The notes: generated by a model not told the origin, from the letters alone. DNA of 64,000 nt from Anisakis pegreffii (GCA_035041965.1 JAPYMA010001154.1:115621-179620); one strand, 5' to 3'. Shown: positions 49,501 through 60,589, counted from the first letter of the stretch. Program-made: numbers and translations.

Positions 49501-52500
49501 AACCCGTATTTAGCGAAATTCCGTGTCCCTAACAAAAAATAGTTAATTTGGAGTAGTACAATCATCACGACCGATCTTATGCAACTCGCTCATGTATTTA
49601 TATAGAACATAATCGCATTTCGAGATGGAATAATCGTTATAATTCCATCATGAATCGGTTCTGCATCAAGCAACAACAAAACTGAAAGTTACTCATTATA
49701 TCCGGTAATATCGCATAAACATGACCCATCAATATCCAAATAAAGCTCGCGAATCGCATGAAATGAAGTGGTCGTATTTGATCGCGTGAGTTGGTATTTT
49801 CGGTCGAAAATATGTACACAATGTTCGCATAGATTGAAAATGCTACGCAACATTGCATTATTTTTGCTAAAAAAGGAAAGCATCTGTGTAAGAAATCGAA
49901 CTTCACTCAAATTAATAACAATTATCAAATTCGACGTAGTCTGAACTTCTATATTCCTTTGACTTACAAACGATCTGATCAGTGATTTTTCAAACGCTCA
50001 TTCGGTTTGACAAATACAAAAGAAATTTACATTCATTGCACAACTTACATTCTCCTATCTGTGTATTCTTATAGCGTAAGCTGAAGAAATAATCATATAT
50101 TGTTCCAATTATTGACGCTATGCCAATCAAGATAATAACACATCTAAAATCTTGATAAGGTTCCTCACTCCAATCATAACCATATCAATTATGTACCACT
50201 TTACATGTATTTGCAAATAATTCGCTCAATAATTTTCGCAATATCATGTTTGGTTAATGCAAATCACGAAAATGATAAGATTTGAAAATCCTTTAACAGT
50301 ACACTGTTAGCCAGGTTTTGTAATCTGTCTTTCGACCTTGCTTCACAATAGACATCACCATCCGCACCGGTTGAGATCCGTTCATGTTAACTGAAAATTT
50401 TTCACATTGGAAAAAAATTGCACCGGGTGAAACGCTATGGTGAAAATTCCTTTGAGGGTGTAGCATGCACTTTGATTTTGCAGGAGTCGGTCCTGCTGAG
50501 CCTTCCATTTGTTATCTAGCAGTTACTTATTATTAGCAAAATATAGTTATTTATTTATTACTTATTAGGAAAGAGGTGGCTTGAATCGGAACGGTACAAT
50601 TTGCTTGGGGATAGCGAAAATAATTTGTTTGCACTTTTCGCGAACGAACGAGGTTTACAGAATGAAGATATGAGCAGAAACTGAGACAATCACACCTGTT
50701 CCGATATAAAGTCTGAATTTGTTTCAATATTTTGTTTCAAAATTTGTTTTTTGCTTCAAATTTTGTTTCAATATTTCATGTTCAGTTCTCCTACATTAGT
50801 ATTAGATAATTTCAGGTCTTTTTTTCAATCAGAGAATAAAGTCATTACTTACTGCGTCGTCCTAGTTTCAGCAAATCTGCATCATTGGAACACGATTTTG
50901 GTAAGCAAACATCATAGGCTAAGAATTCATAATTTTCTGCATCATCTTTATAGAGTGTTTTGTCTCGGTAATCGCGAAAACGCGCATCGAAGAACAACCT
51001 AAAAACACAGAGCGGAATAATGAAGTAAAAGTAAAGGGGAACGGAATTTTTCAAGAGTTTCCTCTGAGAGATGTGCATGGTGAACACTTTACCTCCCATA
51101 GCCACCCTTCAAATGTTGTCTTCGACCTGGGATTTCTACATCGATTGCTACACATTCACTATAGAGACCACTGAAAATCCTTCGTCCAACTAAGATACCT
51201 GGCTCATACTTTCCGGACGCATCGAGCACTGGAATGAATTGCCTTTGAGAATAAATTTGAGCTTCACTTCTTCCCACACCATTTACATTTTGCTCAACAT
51301 GAAGTAAATATCACTGAAGAATCGTAAATGTGATATAAACATAACAAAAAAAAATTTCTTTTATGATTACCACTGAAGCAAGGTGACTATGAAACCAGAA
51401 TAAAATTGATGAAAAGAGTTAGAGGAGAAGGACATGCTGTGGAACAAATGCAATTTTTCATGAACAAATAAGCAATCAAAGAACGAATGATGCTAACATG
51501 TGATCTATGTACGATCAATTCAATGTGACAGCTAGATTAATCCAATATCCTTCACTCAAATAAATTCAACTTGATTGTTTGTACAATTTGCATTTCTGTC
51601 TCTTTCTGTTTTTCGGGTGTGTAGGCGATTGTATTATCATGCAGCAGGGATCTTATGCATGCGTACGTCACAAACATGACGATTTCGTCACAATTGCGAA
51701 GTGCACCTGCATTCTGAGACACCGCATTCTACTCGGTGAGGAACGGATAGAAATGGTCTGCGCACATAAAGGTACTGCTTAAAACAAACTTGCTCTTCAT
51801 CCTCTCCGTTTGTCATGCCACAAACATTCAGTTCGGTGCTAAAATAATAACTTACTCTCGAGAACGACGTTTTGGGTCAATTGGTCACATTCGTATGAAG
51901 TACCATTCGATTTGTTAAAATGCTTTTGCACACAGGGTATTGTCATTTTCAATTCCTCTTCACATTCTAAATTTTCTATGATTAAGGCAATGGGAAAGCT
52001 TGTCATGTAAGCATCTGAATTTCCAGAGTGAGAGGAATGACTTTTGCTTTGTGGACCAGGGAAAGAACACTCCGCTGTATTTTAAAGCTCGACAAGAAGC
52101 CGGGATTCTGTTTGAGAAGGAACCTTTGGAAACGTCGACGTTTGACCAATCGAATGTGAAGGAGGGTATAAGCGAGGACTGTAATGGCTTCAACAACTCC
52201 ATCAAATGGTGTTTCACTACCTGAAAGAAGCATATGGTTTTTATAAAACGCTGCAGTTTTCCTGTTGATAGCAATCTATGAAAACAGTTGAGTATTGTGC
52301 ACTTCAAAACCTGTACAATAACAGAAAGACTGACGTATTTTACGGATTATTTATTTATTTATTTATTTATTTAATCAGCAAATCAAACTCATTACGAGTT
52401 TATGCCTCTCTGTTATTACCAATATCACTAATATCACATTCTTCCTTCCTTGGCATTCTTCTTTCAGCGCAGCTAACGATAATAGCGTTTGGAATCATCT

Positions 52501-52810
52501 GTCTTCATGAAATCCGAACTTGAATTATTGATTTGGCAAGTACAGAGGTTTTGGGCTACTCTCCCATATGCCCATTTATTTCTAGGGAGAGGGACTCAGA
52601 AAGAGCCCGAAATTTTTTTTTTTTTTACGGATTATGCACGAGATTAAAGGATTGCTGATTTGGATAAGGTGAAACGGTGCTTACCGATGCCTCATATTTT
52701 CCTGTTGAATCAGCGGTGAGTTGATTAGCTTCACGATTGTTTTTATCACATAGCACAACTGACTGATAGAGTGTAAAAATAGCGTACAATAGGAAATTTT
52801 CGAGTTTCAT
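46522..52810 (-). CDS. NRF-6-like membrane acyltransferase (NRF domain + acyltransferase-3)
   Basis: Fifteen exons, 5' to 3': 52810-52685, 52220-52124, 51966-51856, 51228-51093, 50998-50853, 50340-50298 (tentative), 50143-50049, 49866-49693, 49478-49280, 49152-48990, 48661-48441, 48332-48221, 47980-47794, 47604-47459 and 47055-46522; about 829 residues. A signal peptide leads into an NRF domain with SKECEEEL, MLDASGKYEPGIL, YSECVAID and VCLPKSCSNDAD. The multi-pass acyltransferase-3 domain shows TIYDYFF, MRFASFIWILMGHVY (with the conserved His), NAYFGVDTFFFLSGLL, CEKNWWINFLYLNN, WYLATDLQM and GPISQFMSWSVWIPCSRLTY. The tail is hydrophilic and Pro-rich. In C. elegans this family is tied to lipid and drug transport in the intestine and to fluoxetine response. 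Exon 6 is the weak point. A splice acceptor 11 bases before the ATG resembles a spliced-leader site. Confidence 0.9.
52347..52375. repeat. (TTTA)n microsatellite
   Basis: About seven perfect TTTA/TTAT units inside the first intron of the acyltransferase gene. Confidence 0.9.
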
Positions 52811-52920
52811 TGAGAATAGCCTGAAACAGAAACTATTGACTGAATGATCCAGTTTAGCAACCTAGATAGAACTTGATCGTCGGCTTTTTGTTGGATTAAT
52901 GATAATTGGTTAAAATCGTC

Positions 52921-52992
52921 GCCTCATTGGCTCAGGGGGAGAGCGTCTGTCCAGTAAACAGAAGGCCGCTGGTTCGATTTCAGCATGAGGCA
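52921..52992 (+). pseudogene. Solitary tRNA-Thr(AGT)-like gene with C33
   Basis: The cloverleaf folds with a 7-bp acceptor (GCCTCAT/ATGAGGC), D stem GCTC/GAGC and anticodon stem TCTGT/ACAGA. The anticodon loop is CCAGTAA. The universally conserved U33 is therefore C, and the T stem ends in G-T (GCTGG/TCAGC). The A and B boxes are preserved and a T4 run follows at 52999. The variable loop is AGGCC, shared only with the array copy at 57018. It lies 110 bases upstream of the acyltransferase start, on the strand opposite to both that gene and the array. It is probably a dispersed copy that is non-functional or poorly functional. Confidence 0.75.
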
Positions 52993-54566
52993 TGTTTATT
53001 TTCTCGCCGGTGACCAGCAGTAATGAATTATAAGTGAGTGATTATTTTACATTTAGTTCGGCACCTGTACCACTGTCAAGCGCACTACAACAGAATAAGC
53101 GCATAAATATTTAAACAAATAACAGGAATAAAAACACAAAAAGGAAACTCATGTTCAACCAAAGTAAACTAAAGATCTTTAAGACGGAAACTGTGAACCA
53201 TGTTGATCGGATTATTTTCTTGAAATCATGAGACTTTCTCCACAAACGAAGATCTTCGCACCGAGTGTGAAAATATTTTTAGCATCAGTGGATAGCAGAT
53301 GAGATCAACTTGATGAGCAGCAACAGATTTTCATCTTGTGCTGTCAGTTGGAGTGCGTAGAAACGTGAGATCATACGTTCAACACAATGATGCCAACGTT
53401 TTACTTATTGTCAGTATGTCACTAACACAACGATGTCAGTATTGTGTTCACATGCGGTTATCAAAGCAACGAATATGTACATTGCTGATGACCACGACGA
53501 GTAGCTGAAGAGATCAGACAATTGTTTACTTTTCACCCTTCCATTCGAAACTAAGCTCTTCTTATCAGTTCTAATCATAATATGTCGAATAAATCATCTG
53601 TATCGCACTTCACTGCATGATCAGCATAAATAAGTCGAAACGTTTCCATAGCAATGACGTACTAACACTATTTCAAGTTGATCTCAACCGTTCCTGATTA
53701 CGAGTTTGGTAACATCAAAAAAGTTAGAAATTTAGCGAAATGTGTGTTATTCACCCATACCAGCTATAGATCTTCCCGAAATAAAATTGCAACTAAATTA
53801 ACGATAAAATCATCTCATATGATCGCTACTATCAAATATTTGTCATTCATTCTCTTTGTTCCTGCAATAAAAATTCCAAGACGTCAAAATTTGTGCTGAT
53901 GAGCGATGAATTTTGGGCTTACAAGCCAACGAAACTCACGTATCTTTTCGAAACGTATGCAACCAGTGTATTACTAAACTGAATCTTGATGAATATGCTT
54001 CTCAGGTACTGCGCGCTTGCAAAATTCTGCTATTAGTTCAGTATCAGGAATTAGCAATCAGAGTTGGGCAAAATCAGTCAGATCGCAGGGGTTTCTCATA
54101 CGCAAAAACTTCCAATAGTGATGCAAATTTTCCCTCAAGCTATTCTATTTTTTGAATAATTCTGAGAATTAAACTAGTCCCTAAACAATCCCAACATCAT
54201 TGTTTAGTGTAAGTTTATTGTTGAGCGGCCAAAACGGTGGGCCGCTTTTGTGGATCTATCGATCGCAGATAGCTCTCTAGGATATGTCAGTGATTTCCCG
54301 TTAATTCAGTTGCTTATTCATAAGCACAATTGCATGTATAGCCAGCAAACAAGATCACAACCATTGTGGGTGTGTGTTTTTATCTATAAGAAAAGCGCAG
54401 TCAACAGTCGATCATTAATAGACGTCATGATCAGTTGCTTCAACTTTTCACCTATCAACCAAATGGAGTGTCAAGTGAGAGTTCAAAGGGTTGTAACGAA
54501 AAGGTTTCACGTATTCAGCGCCGTATATAAGTCCAGTTATATGCACGATAGGTGCTGACATTTCAG
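52993..54566. other. Upstream region of the kinase gene
   Basis: Divergent intergenic stretch between the acyltransferase (minus) and the kinase (plus). No supported coding frame. A splice acceptor (tttcag) ends at 54566, eight bases before the kinase ATG. Confidence 0.45.
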
Positions 54567-54574
54567 AGTTTGTT

Positions 54575-56311
54575 ATGCAAGATATAAATAAACGATTAAA
54601 AGGAAAATTACTGGAAACGCAGGAATGGTATGTTGGATTGTTAACAAGGACTGCAGTCGAGGTAGGCTGCGAGGAATCATGTATTTCACAATGGATTCCT
54701 GATGACATCTCGAGAACAATTGGCATTTCGTTCTCTGTGTCAATCGGAATATTCCATTGCAAAAGTGTATCACATGAACGCAATTCTAGACGTTGTGTGG
54801 TGACTGATGTGTTTTTACAGTGTTATCTGAAGAAGGAAGGTGATTTTGCGGTACGGACAAGTGAGAAAGGTGGCACACTGGAATTCGTTGTTTCTGTTCG
54901 TGGCGCATCAACATGTGCACACTTCACTGTATTTTATGAGGACAATGCTGGATGGGGTTTAAATTTAGACAATCAAGTGAGGACAGAAACTGAGTCGAGA
55001 TAGTTTCAGATGCACAATTTTGAAGACAGTGATGTTCCACAGTTTTGACGAAGTGTTCTGTACTATTTTATTCTATTCCATTCTATTCTATTTCGCCCTA
55101 TTGATGTTCTGTCTACTCTATTCTGAGCATTCCTTTTTGAGAATCGTTCCGTCCCCTTCCGTCCTTCTACTGTTCACTTCTCCTGCGCCCCCCGAATTTT
55201 GGAATAATCGATTGCATCCGTTTGCCTGCTCATTGATTAATTTGCTTCAAGTCAGACCCTATTCATAATAATTGGCAGATCATCGGAAACGATCTTTCAA
55301 TCAGTTACGGTGATGAATGTAACTTTTTTCGAAGTTCTTGATGCATCGGAGTGGTGGATGTAATTTGTTCGAAACAATCTAACATAAAGTTCCCCGTGTA
55401 TATTCAATAATGTGCACGCCGAGGAAAAATAGTAAATAAAGTGACAATGATTTTGCAGAACACTTTCCCGACTGTGGTGGATCTAGTGGAGTATTATCGA
55501 AAGCATGCTCTTCCAGGAGGAAATTCATTAAAGCATCCCGTTAAACGACCAAAATGGTAAGTACCGTTTGGTATCGTCATGCGCTGCATCATTACCGCGC
55601 TCATGAAGTGGTGGTTGACTTACCCCATTGTCATTTCGCAACTGACCTACGAGTTAATCGCAAATGAGAAGCCAACCTAGTTTGGTAAAAAAGGTGTAGA
55701 TTTCGCTTTCGTTAGGAAAATTCGCTTACGGCTTTTTGAGAGCGAATCAACCTTACTGGACTGTTGTGAATGCAACGAACCTTGAGGAGTTGATAAAGTT
55801 GCCTGAGAATATCTTTACATTCACTAACCTGTCTTCTACATCCCTAGGTACTTGAAACATGAAAATTTATCTTACGATACCAAGAGAGATTTGCTTGGAT
55901 CTGGAAATTTTTGTGACGTCTACAAAGGAAGATTAAATGCCACAAAATCAGTAGCTATCAAAATCTGTCATGGACCAAACGGTAAGCACGCTTCGAATTG
56001 AAATCAAAATAACGATGGAAACACCGACAAAAATGTAAAAAGATGAGGCACTATTCAGCAATAAATGGAAGAGATATTATCTTTTAACAAGTTACATCTT
56101 TTGTTGGGAGCACAGTCACGCTCCAGCTTTTCGAACGTCAACAATCTCGACTAATTTCGACACTGGCAAAAATCATTCGCAATTATCGTAAAAGAGGGCG
56201 AATTCAGGAGAAAAAAAAGATCAGGATTTGCGCAACGCAGAAAAGGCCAAAGATTCGCTCATCAAAGAAGGTAGTTTCATGGCCGAATACAGACATCCAA
56301 ACATCATCAAG
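54575..56311 (+). CDS. SH2-domain tyrosine kinase, 5' part only
   Basis: Five exons, 54575-54661, 54821-54976, 55459-55556, 55848-55981 and 56208-56311, give 193 residues in consistent phase. An SH2 domain (about residues 15-105) starts at EWYVGLL, has the phosphotyrosine-binding Arg in GDFAVRTSE and ends HPVKRPKWYL. The kinase N-lobe follows with the glycine loop LLGSGNFCDVYKGRL, the catalytic Lys in VAIKIC and the alpha-C/beta-4 segment SFMAEYRHPNIIK. This is the compact SH2-kinase (Fer-related) type that is expanded in nematodes. Exon 5 ends at a good donor (gtaact, 56312), but no exon with HRD, DFG or APE occurs in the remaining 7.7 kb, which is filled by the minus-strand tRNA array. The rest of the gene is either beyond 64000 or lost. 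A degenerate TCTAT-rich tract is at 55062-55125 in intron 2. Confidence 0.85.
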
Positions 56312-56663
56312 GTAACTCTTTCCATCATTCCAGTGCATACGATGAATATAAACCACACCAACATAGAACATCCTTGACAGTGGCAAATTCGTTCCGCAAG
56401 CCTTCCCTGCAAACAAAGAAATCATCTTCGACCCACTGCAGGACATACCTAAATAAAATAGTTCGTGATTTGCGCTCGGAAAGCACGAGCGACCTTTTTG
56501 CTTGAAGCACGAATTAAGCTGTTTTCGAGAAAATCAAAATCAAACATTTCTGCCCCATACTAAAAACGAACCTTTCGATTAGAGAACATGCGTTCACCCC
56601 TCACCCTACGACGTTCACGTAGTTCTCGTAAGCTTCCACTATTGCTATGCGATTGAAGGATTC
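56312..56663. other. Kinase intron start / left border of tRNA array
   Basis: Follows the kinase exon 5 donor. No coding signal. The sequence is not obviously related to the array spacers, so the array border lies near 56660. Confidence 0.5.
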
Positions 56664-56735
56664 TGCATCCCGGTGGAATCGAACCAGAGACCTTCCCTTT
56701 ACTAGACAGACACTCTGACACTAAGCCAATGAGGC
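56664..56735 (-). pseudogene. Degraded tRNA-Thr(AGT) copy
   Basis: Leftmost module. The anticodon loop CTAGTAA is kept, but the acceptor stem, D stem, anticodon stem and T stem carry mismatches (3' side reads CCACCGGGATGC). The left spacer is lost. It marks the decayed edge of the array. Confidence 0.85.
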
Positions 56736-56866
56736 TAACATGGACCGGCATATCGTTTAGTATCATTCCGCTATTGTTTTTAATCATTCAGAAATCAAAA
56801 ATCGAAATATTCCGTCTCACTCTCGTTTCTGTCAAGCGAAATTTTGAGGAAATTCAAAGTAAAATA

Positions 56867-56937
56867 TGCCCCTGCTGGAATCGAACCAGCGACCTTCTGT
56901 TTACTAGACAGACGCTCTGCCCCTGAACCAATGAGGC
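56867..56937 (-). pseudogene. Damaged tRNA-Thr(AGT) copy
   Basis: It lacks one base and differs by a substitution in the 3' acceptor strand (plus strand reads gcccct in place of gcctcat), and it has a G-to-A change (plus strand) in the D stem. The anticodon loop and B box are intact. Confidence 0.85.
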
Positions 56938-57017
56938 TCATGTGATCGTTAAAGTTCTCGTCTATATTTCCGTAGTTTTCCTAATGCCACTGGAAGAGGA
57001 AATAAAAAACAAAAATA

Positions 57018-57089
57018 TGCCTCATGCTGGAATCGAACCAGCGGCCTTCTGTTTACGAGACAGACGCTCTGCCCCTGAGCCAATGAGGC
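57018..57089 (-). tRNA. tRNA-Thr (CGT)
   Basis: Anticodon CGT, reads ACG. The variable loop is AGGCC instead of AGGTC, as in the solitary copy at 52921. Short spacer on the 3' side, long on the 5' side; the only CGT copy with a long 5' spacer. Confidence 0.95.
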
Positions 57090-57220
57090 TTGCATGGTCC
57101 AGCATATCGTTTAGTATCATTCCGTTGTTGTTTTCAATCATTCAGAAATCAAAAATCGAAATATTCCGTCTCACTCTCGTTTCTGTCAAACGAAATTTTG
57201 AGGAAATTCAAAATAAAATA

Positions 57221-57292
57221 TGCCTCATGCTGGAATCGAACCAGCGACCTTCTGTTTACTAGACAGACGCTCTGCCCCTGAGCCAATGAGGC
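57221..57292 (-). tRNA. tRNA-Thr (AGT)
   Basis: Anticodon AGT (A34 expected to become inosine; reads ACU/ACC/ACA). Consensus body. Long 3' spacer, short 5' spacer. Confidence 0.97.
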
Positions 57293-57372
57293 TCCTGTGA
57301 TCGTTAAAGTTCTCGTCTATATTTCCGTAGTTTTCCTAATGCCACTGGAAGAGGAAATAAAAAACAAAAATA

Positions 57373-57444
57373 TGCCTCATGCTGGAATCGAACCAGCGAC
57401 CTTCTGTTTACAAGACAGACGCTCTGCCCCTGAGCCAATGAGGC
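57373..57444 (-). tRNA. tRNA-Thr (TGT)
   Basis: Anticodon TGT. Consensus body, short spacers on both sides. Confidence 0.97.
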
Positions 57445-57524
57445 TCCTGTGATCGTTGAAGTTCCCGTCTATATTTCCGTAGTTTTCCTAATGCCACTGG
57501 AAGAGGAAATAAAAAACAAAAATA

Positions 57525-57596
57525 TGCCTCATGCTGGAATCGAACCAGCGTCCTTCTGTTTACAAGACAGACGCTCTGCCCCTGAGCCAATGAGGC
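57525..57596 (-). tRNA. tRNA-Thr (TGT), variable-loop variant
   Basis: Anticodon TGT. The variable loop is AGGAC, a subtype seen four times in the array, always with a short 3' spacer and a long 5' spacer of the ttgcatggtcc kind. Confidence 0.96.
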
Positions 57597-57728
57597 TTGC
57601 ATGGTCCAGACATATCGTTTAGTATCATTCCGCTATTGTTTTCAATCATTCAGAAATCAAAAATCGAAATATTCCGTCTCACTCTCGTTTCTGTCAAGCG
57701 AAATTTTGAGGAAATTCAAAATAAAATA

Positions 57729-57800
57729 TGCCTCATGCTGGAATCGAACCAGCGACCTTCTGTTTACTAGACAGACGCTCTGCCCCTGAGCCAATGAGGC
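57729..57800 (-). tRNA. tRNA-Thr (AGT)
   Basis: Anticodon AGT, consensus body. The spacer on its 3' side carries one extra base (period 204). Confidence 0.97.
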
Positions 57801-57880
57801 TCCTGTGATCGTTAAAGTTCTCGTCTATATTTCCGTAGTTTTCCTAATGCCACTGGAAGAGGAAATAAAAAACAAAAATA

Positions 57881-57952
57881 TGCCTCATGCTGGAATCGAA
57901 CCAGCGACCTTCTGTTTACGAGACAGACGCTCTGCCCCTGAGCCAATGAGGC
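57881..57952 (-). tRNA. tRNA-Thr (CGT)
   Basis: Anticodon CGT, consensus body, short spacers both sides. Confidence 0.97.
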
Positions 57953-58032
57953 TCCTGTGATCGTTGAAGTTCCCGTCTATATTTCCGTAGTTTTCCTAAT
58001 GCCACTGGAAGAGGAAATAAAAAACAAAAATA

Positions 58033-58104
58033 TGCCTCATGCTGGAATCGAACCAGCGACCTTCTGTTTACAAGACAGACGCTCTGCCCCTGAGCCAATG
58101 AGGC
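58033..58104 (-). tRNA. tRNA-Thr (TGT)
   Basis: Anticodon TGT, consensus body. Short 3' and long 5' spacer. Confidence 0.97.
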
Positions 58105-58235
58105 TTACATGGTCCGACATATCGTTTAGTATCATTCCGCTATTGTTTTCAATCATTCAGAAATCAAAAATCGAAATATTCCGTCTCACTCTCGTTTCTG
58201 TCAAGCGAAATTTTGAGGTAATTCAAAATAAAATA

Positions 58236-58307
58236 TGCCTCATGCTGGAATCGAACCAGCGACCTTCTGTTTACTAGACAGACGCTCTGCCCCTGAGCCA
58301 ATGAGGC
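58236..58307 (-). tRNA. tRNA-Thr (AGT)
   Basis: Anticodon AGT, consensus body, long spacers both sides. Confidence 0.97.
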
Positions 58308-58438
58308 TTGCATGGTCCAGCATATCGTTTAGTATCATTCCGCTGTTGTTTTTAATCATTCAGAAATCAAAAATCGAAATATTCCGTCTCACTCTCGTTT
58401 CTGTCAAGCGAAATTTTGAGGAAATTCAAAACAAAATA

Positions 58439-58510
58439 TGCCTCATGCTGGAATCGAACCAGCGACCTTCTGTTTACAAGACAGACGCTCTGCCCCTGAG
58501 CCAATGAGGC
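58439..58510 (-). tRNA. tRNA-Thr (TGT)
   Basis: Anticodon TGT, consensus body. The 3' flank has the variant T run TTTTGTTTTG (plus strand caaaacaaaa), shared with the copy at 60112. Confidence 0.97.
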
Positions 58511-58641
58511 TTACATGGTCCGACATATCGTTTAGTATCATTCCGCTATTGTTTTCAATCATTCAGAAATCAAAAATCGAAATATTCCGTCTCACTCTCG
58601 TTTCTGTCAAGCGAAATTTTGAGGTAATTCAAAATAAAATA

Positions 58642-58713
58642 TGCCTCATGCTGGAATCGAACCAGCGACCTTCTGTTTACAAGACAGACGCTCTGCCCCT
58701 GAGCCAATGAGGC
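58642..58713 (-). tRNA. tRNA-Thr (TGT)
   Basis: Anticodon TGT, consensus body, long spacers both sides. Confidence 0.97.
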
Positions 58714-58844
58714 TTACATGGTCCGACATATCGTTTAGTATCATTCCGCTATTGTTTTCAATCATTCAGAAATCAAAAATCGAAATATTCCGTCTCACTC
58801 TCGTTTCTGTCAAGCGAAATTTTGAGGAAATTCAAAATAAAATA

Positions 58845-58916
58845 TGCCTCATGCTGGAATCGAACCAGCGACCTTCTGTTTACTAGACAGACGCTCTGCC
58901 CCTGAGCCAATGAGGC
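58845..58916 (-). tRNA. tRNA-Thr (AGT)
   Basis: Anticodon AGT, consensus body. Long 3', short 5' spacer. Confidence 0.97.
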
Positions 58917-58996
58917 TCCTGTGATCGTTAAAGTTCTCGTCTATATTTCCGTAGTTTTCCTAATGCCACTGGAAGAGGAAATAAAAAACCAAAATA

Positions 58997-59068
58997 TGCC
59001 TCATGCTGGAATCGAACCAGCGACCTTCTGTTTACAAGACAGACGCTCTGCCCCTGAGCCAATGAGGC
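58997..59068 (-). tRNA. tRNA-Thr (TGT)
   Basis: Anticodon TGT. The 3' flank is the TTTTGG-interrupted terminator (plus strand aaccaaaata), shared with copies at 60670 and 63460. Confidence 0.97.
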
Positions 59069-59199
59069 TTACATGGTCCTACATATCGTTTAGTATCATT
59101 CCGCTATTGTTTTCAATCATTCAGAAATCAATAATCGAAATATTGCGTCTCACTCTCGTTTCTGTCAAGCGAAATTTTGAGGTAATTCAAAATAAAATA

Positions 59200-59271
59200 T
59201 GCCTCATGCTGGAATCGAACCAGCGACCTTCTGTTTACAAGACAGACGCTCTGCCCCTGAGCCAATGAGGC
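59200..59271 (-). tRNA. tRNA-Thr (TGT)
   Basis: Anticodon TGT. The left spacer carries private changes (gtcctacatat, aatcaataatcg) that recur left of the copy at 62395. Confidence 0.97.
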
Positions 59272-59402
59272 TTACATGGTCCGGCATATCGTTTAGTATC
59301 ATTCCGCTATTGTTTTTAATCATTCAGAGATCAAAAGTCGAAATATTCCGTCTCACTCTCGTTTCTGTCAAGCGAAATTTTGAGGAAATTCAAAATAAAA
59401 TA

Positions 59403-59474
59403 TGCCTCATGCTGGAATCGAACCAGCGACCTTCTGTTTACAAGACAGACGCTCTGCCCCTGAGCCAATGAGGC
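59403..59474 (-). tRNA. tRNA-Thr (TGT)
   Basis: Anticodon TGT. The left spacer has the cagagatcaaaagtcg variant, also found left of the copy at 62598. Confidence 0.97.
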
Positions 59475-59605
59475 TTACATGGTCCGACATATCGTTTAGT
59501 ATCATTCCGCTATTGTTTTCAATCATTCAGAAATCAAAAATCGAAATATTCTGTCTCACTCTCGTTTCTGTCAAGCGAAATTTTGAGGTAATTCAAAATA
59601 AAATA

Positions 59606-59677
59606 TGCCTCATGCTGGAATCGAACCAGCGACCTTCTGTTTACGAGACAGACGCTCTGCCCCTGAGCCAATGAGGC
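59606..59677 (-). tRNA. tRNA-Thr (CGT)
   Basis: Anticodon CGT, consensus body. The 5' spacer is one base short (period 151). Confidence 0.97.
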
Positions 59678-59756
59678 TCCTGTGATCGTTAAAGCTCTCG
59701 TCTATATTTCCGTAGTTTTCCTAGGCCACCGGAAGAGGAAATAAAAAACAAAAATA

Positions 59757-59828
59757 TGCCTCATGCTGGAATCGAACCAGCGATCTTCTGTTTACGAGAC
59801 AGACGCTCTGCCCCTGAGCCAATGAGGC
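59757..59828 (-). tRNA. tRNA-Thr (CGT), variable-loop variant
   Basis: Anticodon CGT. The variable loop is AGATC, the only such copy. Short spacers both sides. Confidence 0.95.
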
Positions 59829-59908
59829 TCCTGTGATCGTTGAAGTTCACGTCCATAATACCGTAGTTTTCCTAATGCCACTGGAAGAGGAAATAAAAAA
59901 CAAAAATA

Positions 59909-59980
59909 TGCCTCATGCTGGAATCGAACCAGCGTCCTTCTGTTTACAAGACAGACGCTCTGCCCCTGAGCCAATGAGGC
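59909..59980 (-). tRNA. tRNA-Thr (TGT), variable-loop variant
   Basis: Anticodon TGT, AGGAC subtype. The short spacer on its 3' side has the rare ttcacgtccataatacc form, shared with the copy at 61583. Confidence 0.96.
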
Positions 59981-60111
59981 TTGCATGGTCCAGCATATCG
60001 TTTAGTATCATTCCGCTGTTGTTTTTAATCATTCAGAAATCAAAAATCGAAATATTCCGTCTCACTCTCGTTTCTGTCAAGCGAAATTTTGAGGAAATTC
60101 AAAACAAAATA

Positions 60112-60183
60112 TGCCTCATGCTGGAATCGAACCAGCGACCTTCTGTTTACAAGACAGACGCTCTGCCCCTGAGCCAATGAGGC
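60112..60183 (-). tRNA. tRNA-Thr (TGT)
   Basis: Anticodon TGT, consensus body, long spacers both sides; 3' flank as at 58439. Confidence 0.97.
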
Positions 60184-60314
60184 TTACATGGTCCGACATA
60201 TCGTTTAGTATCATTCCGCTATTGTTTTCAATCATTCAGAAATCAAAAATCGAAATATTCCGTCTCACTCTCGTTTCTGTCAAGCGAAATTTTGAGGTAA
60301 TTCAAAATAAAATA

Positions 60315-60386
60315 TGCCTCATGCTGGAATCGAACCAGCGACCTTCTGTTTACTAGACAGACGCTCTGCCCCTGAGCCAATGAGGC
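60315..60386 (-). tRNA. tRNA-Thr (AGT)
   Basis: Anticodon AGT, consensus body, long spacers both sides. Confidence 0.97.
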
Positions 60387-60517
60387 TTACATGGTCCGAC
60401 ATATCGTTTAGTATCATTCCGCTATTGTTTCCAATCATTCAGAAATCAAAAATCGAAATATTCCGTCTCACTCTCGTTTCTGTCAAGCGAAATTTTGAGG
60501 TAATTCAAAATAAAATA

Positions 60518-60589
60518 TGCCTCATGCTGGAATCGAACCAGCGACCTTCTGTTTACTAGACAGACGCTCTGCCCCTGAGCCAATGAGGC
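60518..60589 (-). tRNA. tRNA-Thr (AGT)
   Basis: Anticodon AGT, consensus body. Long 3' (tgtttccaatc variant), short 5' spacer. Confidence 0.97.

Noticed and set aside
50298..50390. A 93-base version of acyltransferase exon 6 starting at the acceptor near 50391
   Set aside because: In every phase it either meets a stop or fails to join exon 7 (TIYDYFF). A 43-base exon 50340-50298 keeps the frame, though its acceptor is weak.
51960..52307. 115-codon minus frame continuing past the acyltransferase exon 2
   Set aside because: Only the part 52220-52124 fits the NRF domain. Using the donor at 52123 joins it in frame to SKECEEEL, whereas the rest of the frame has no family match.
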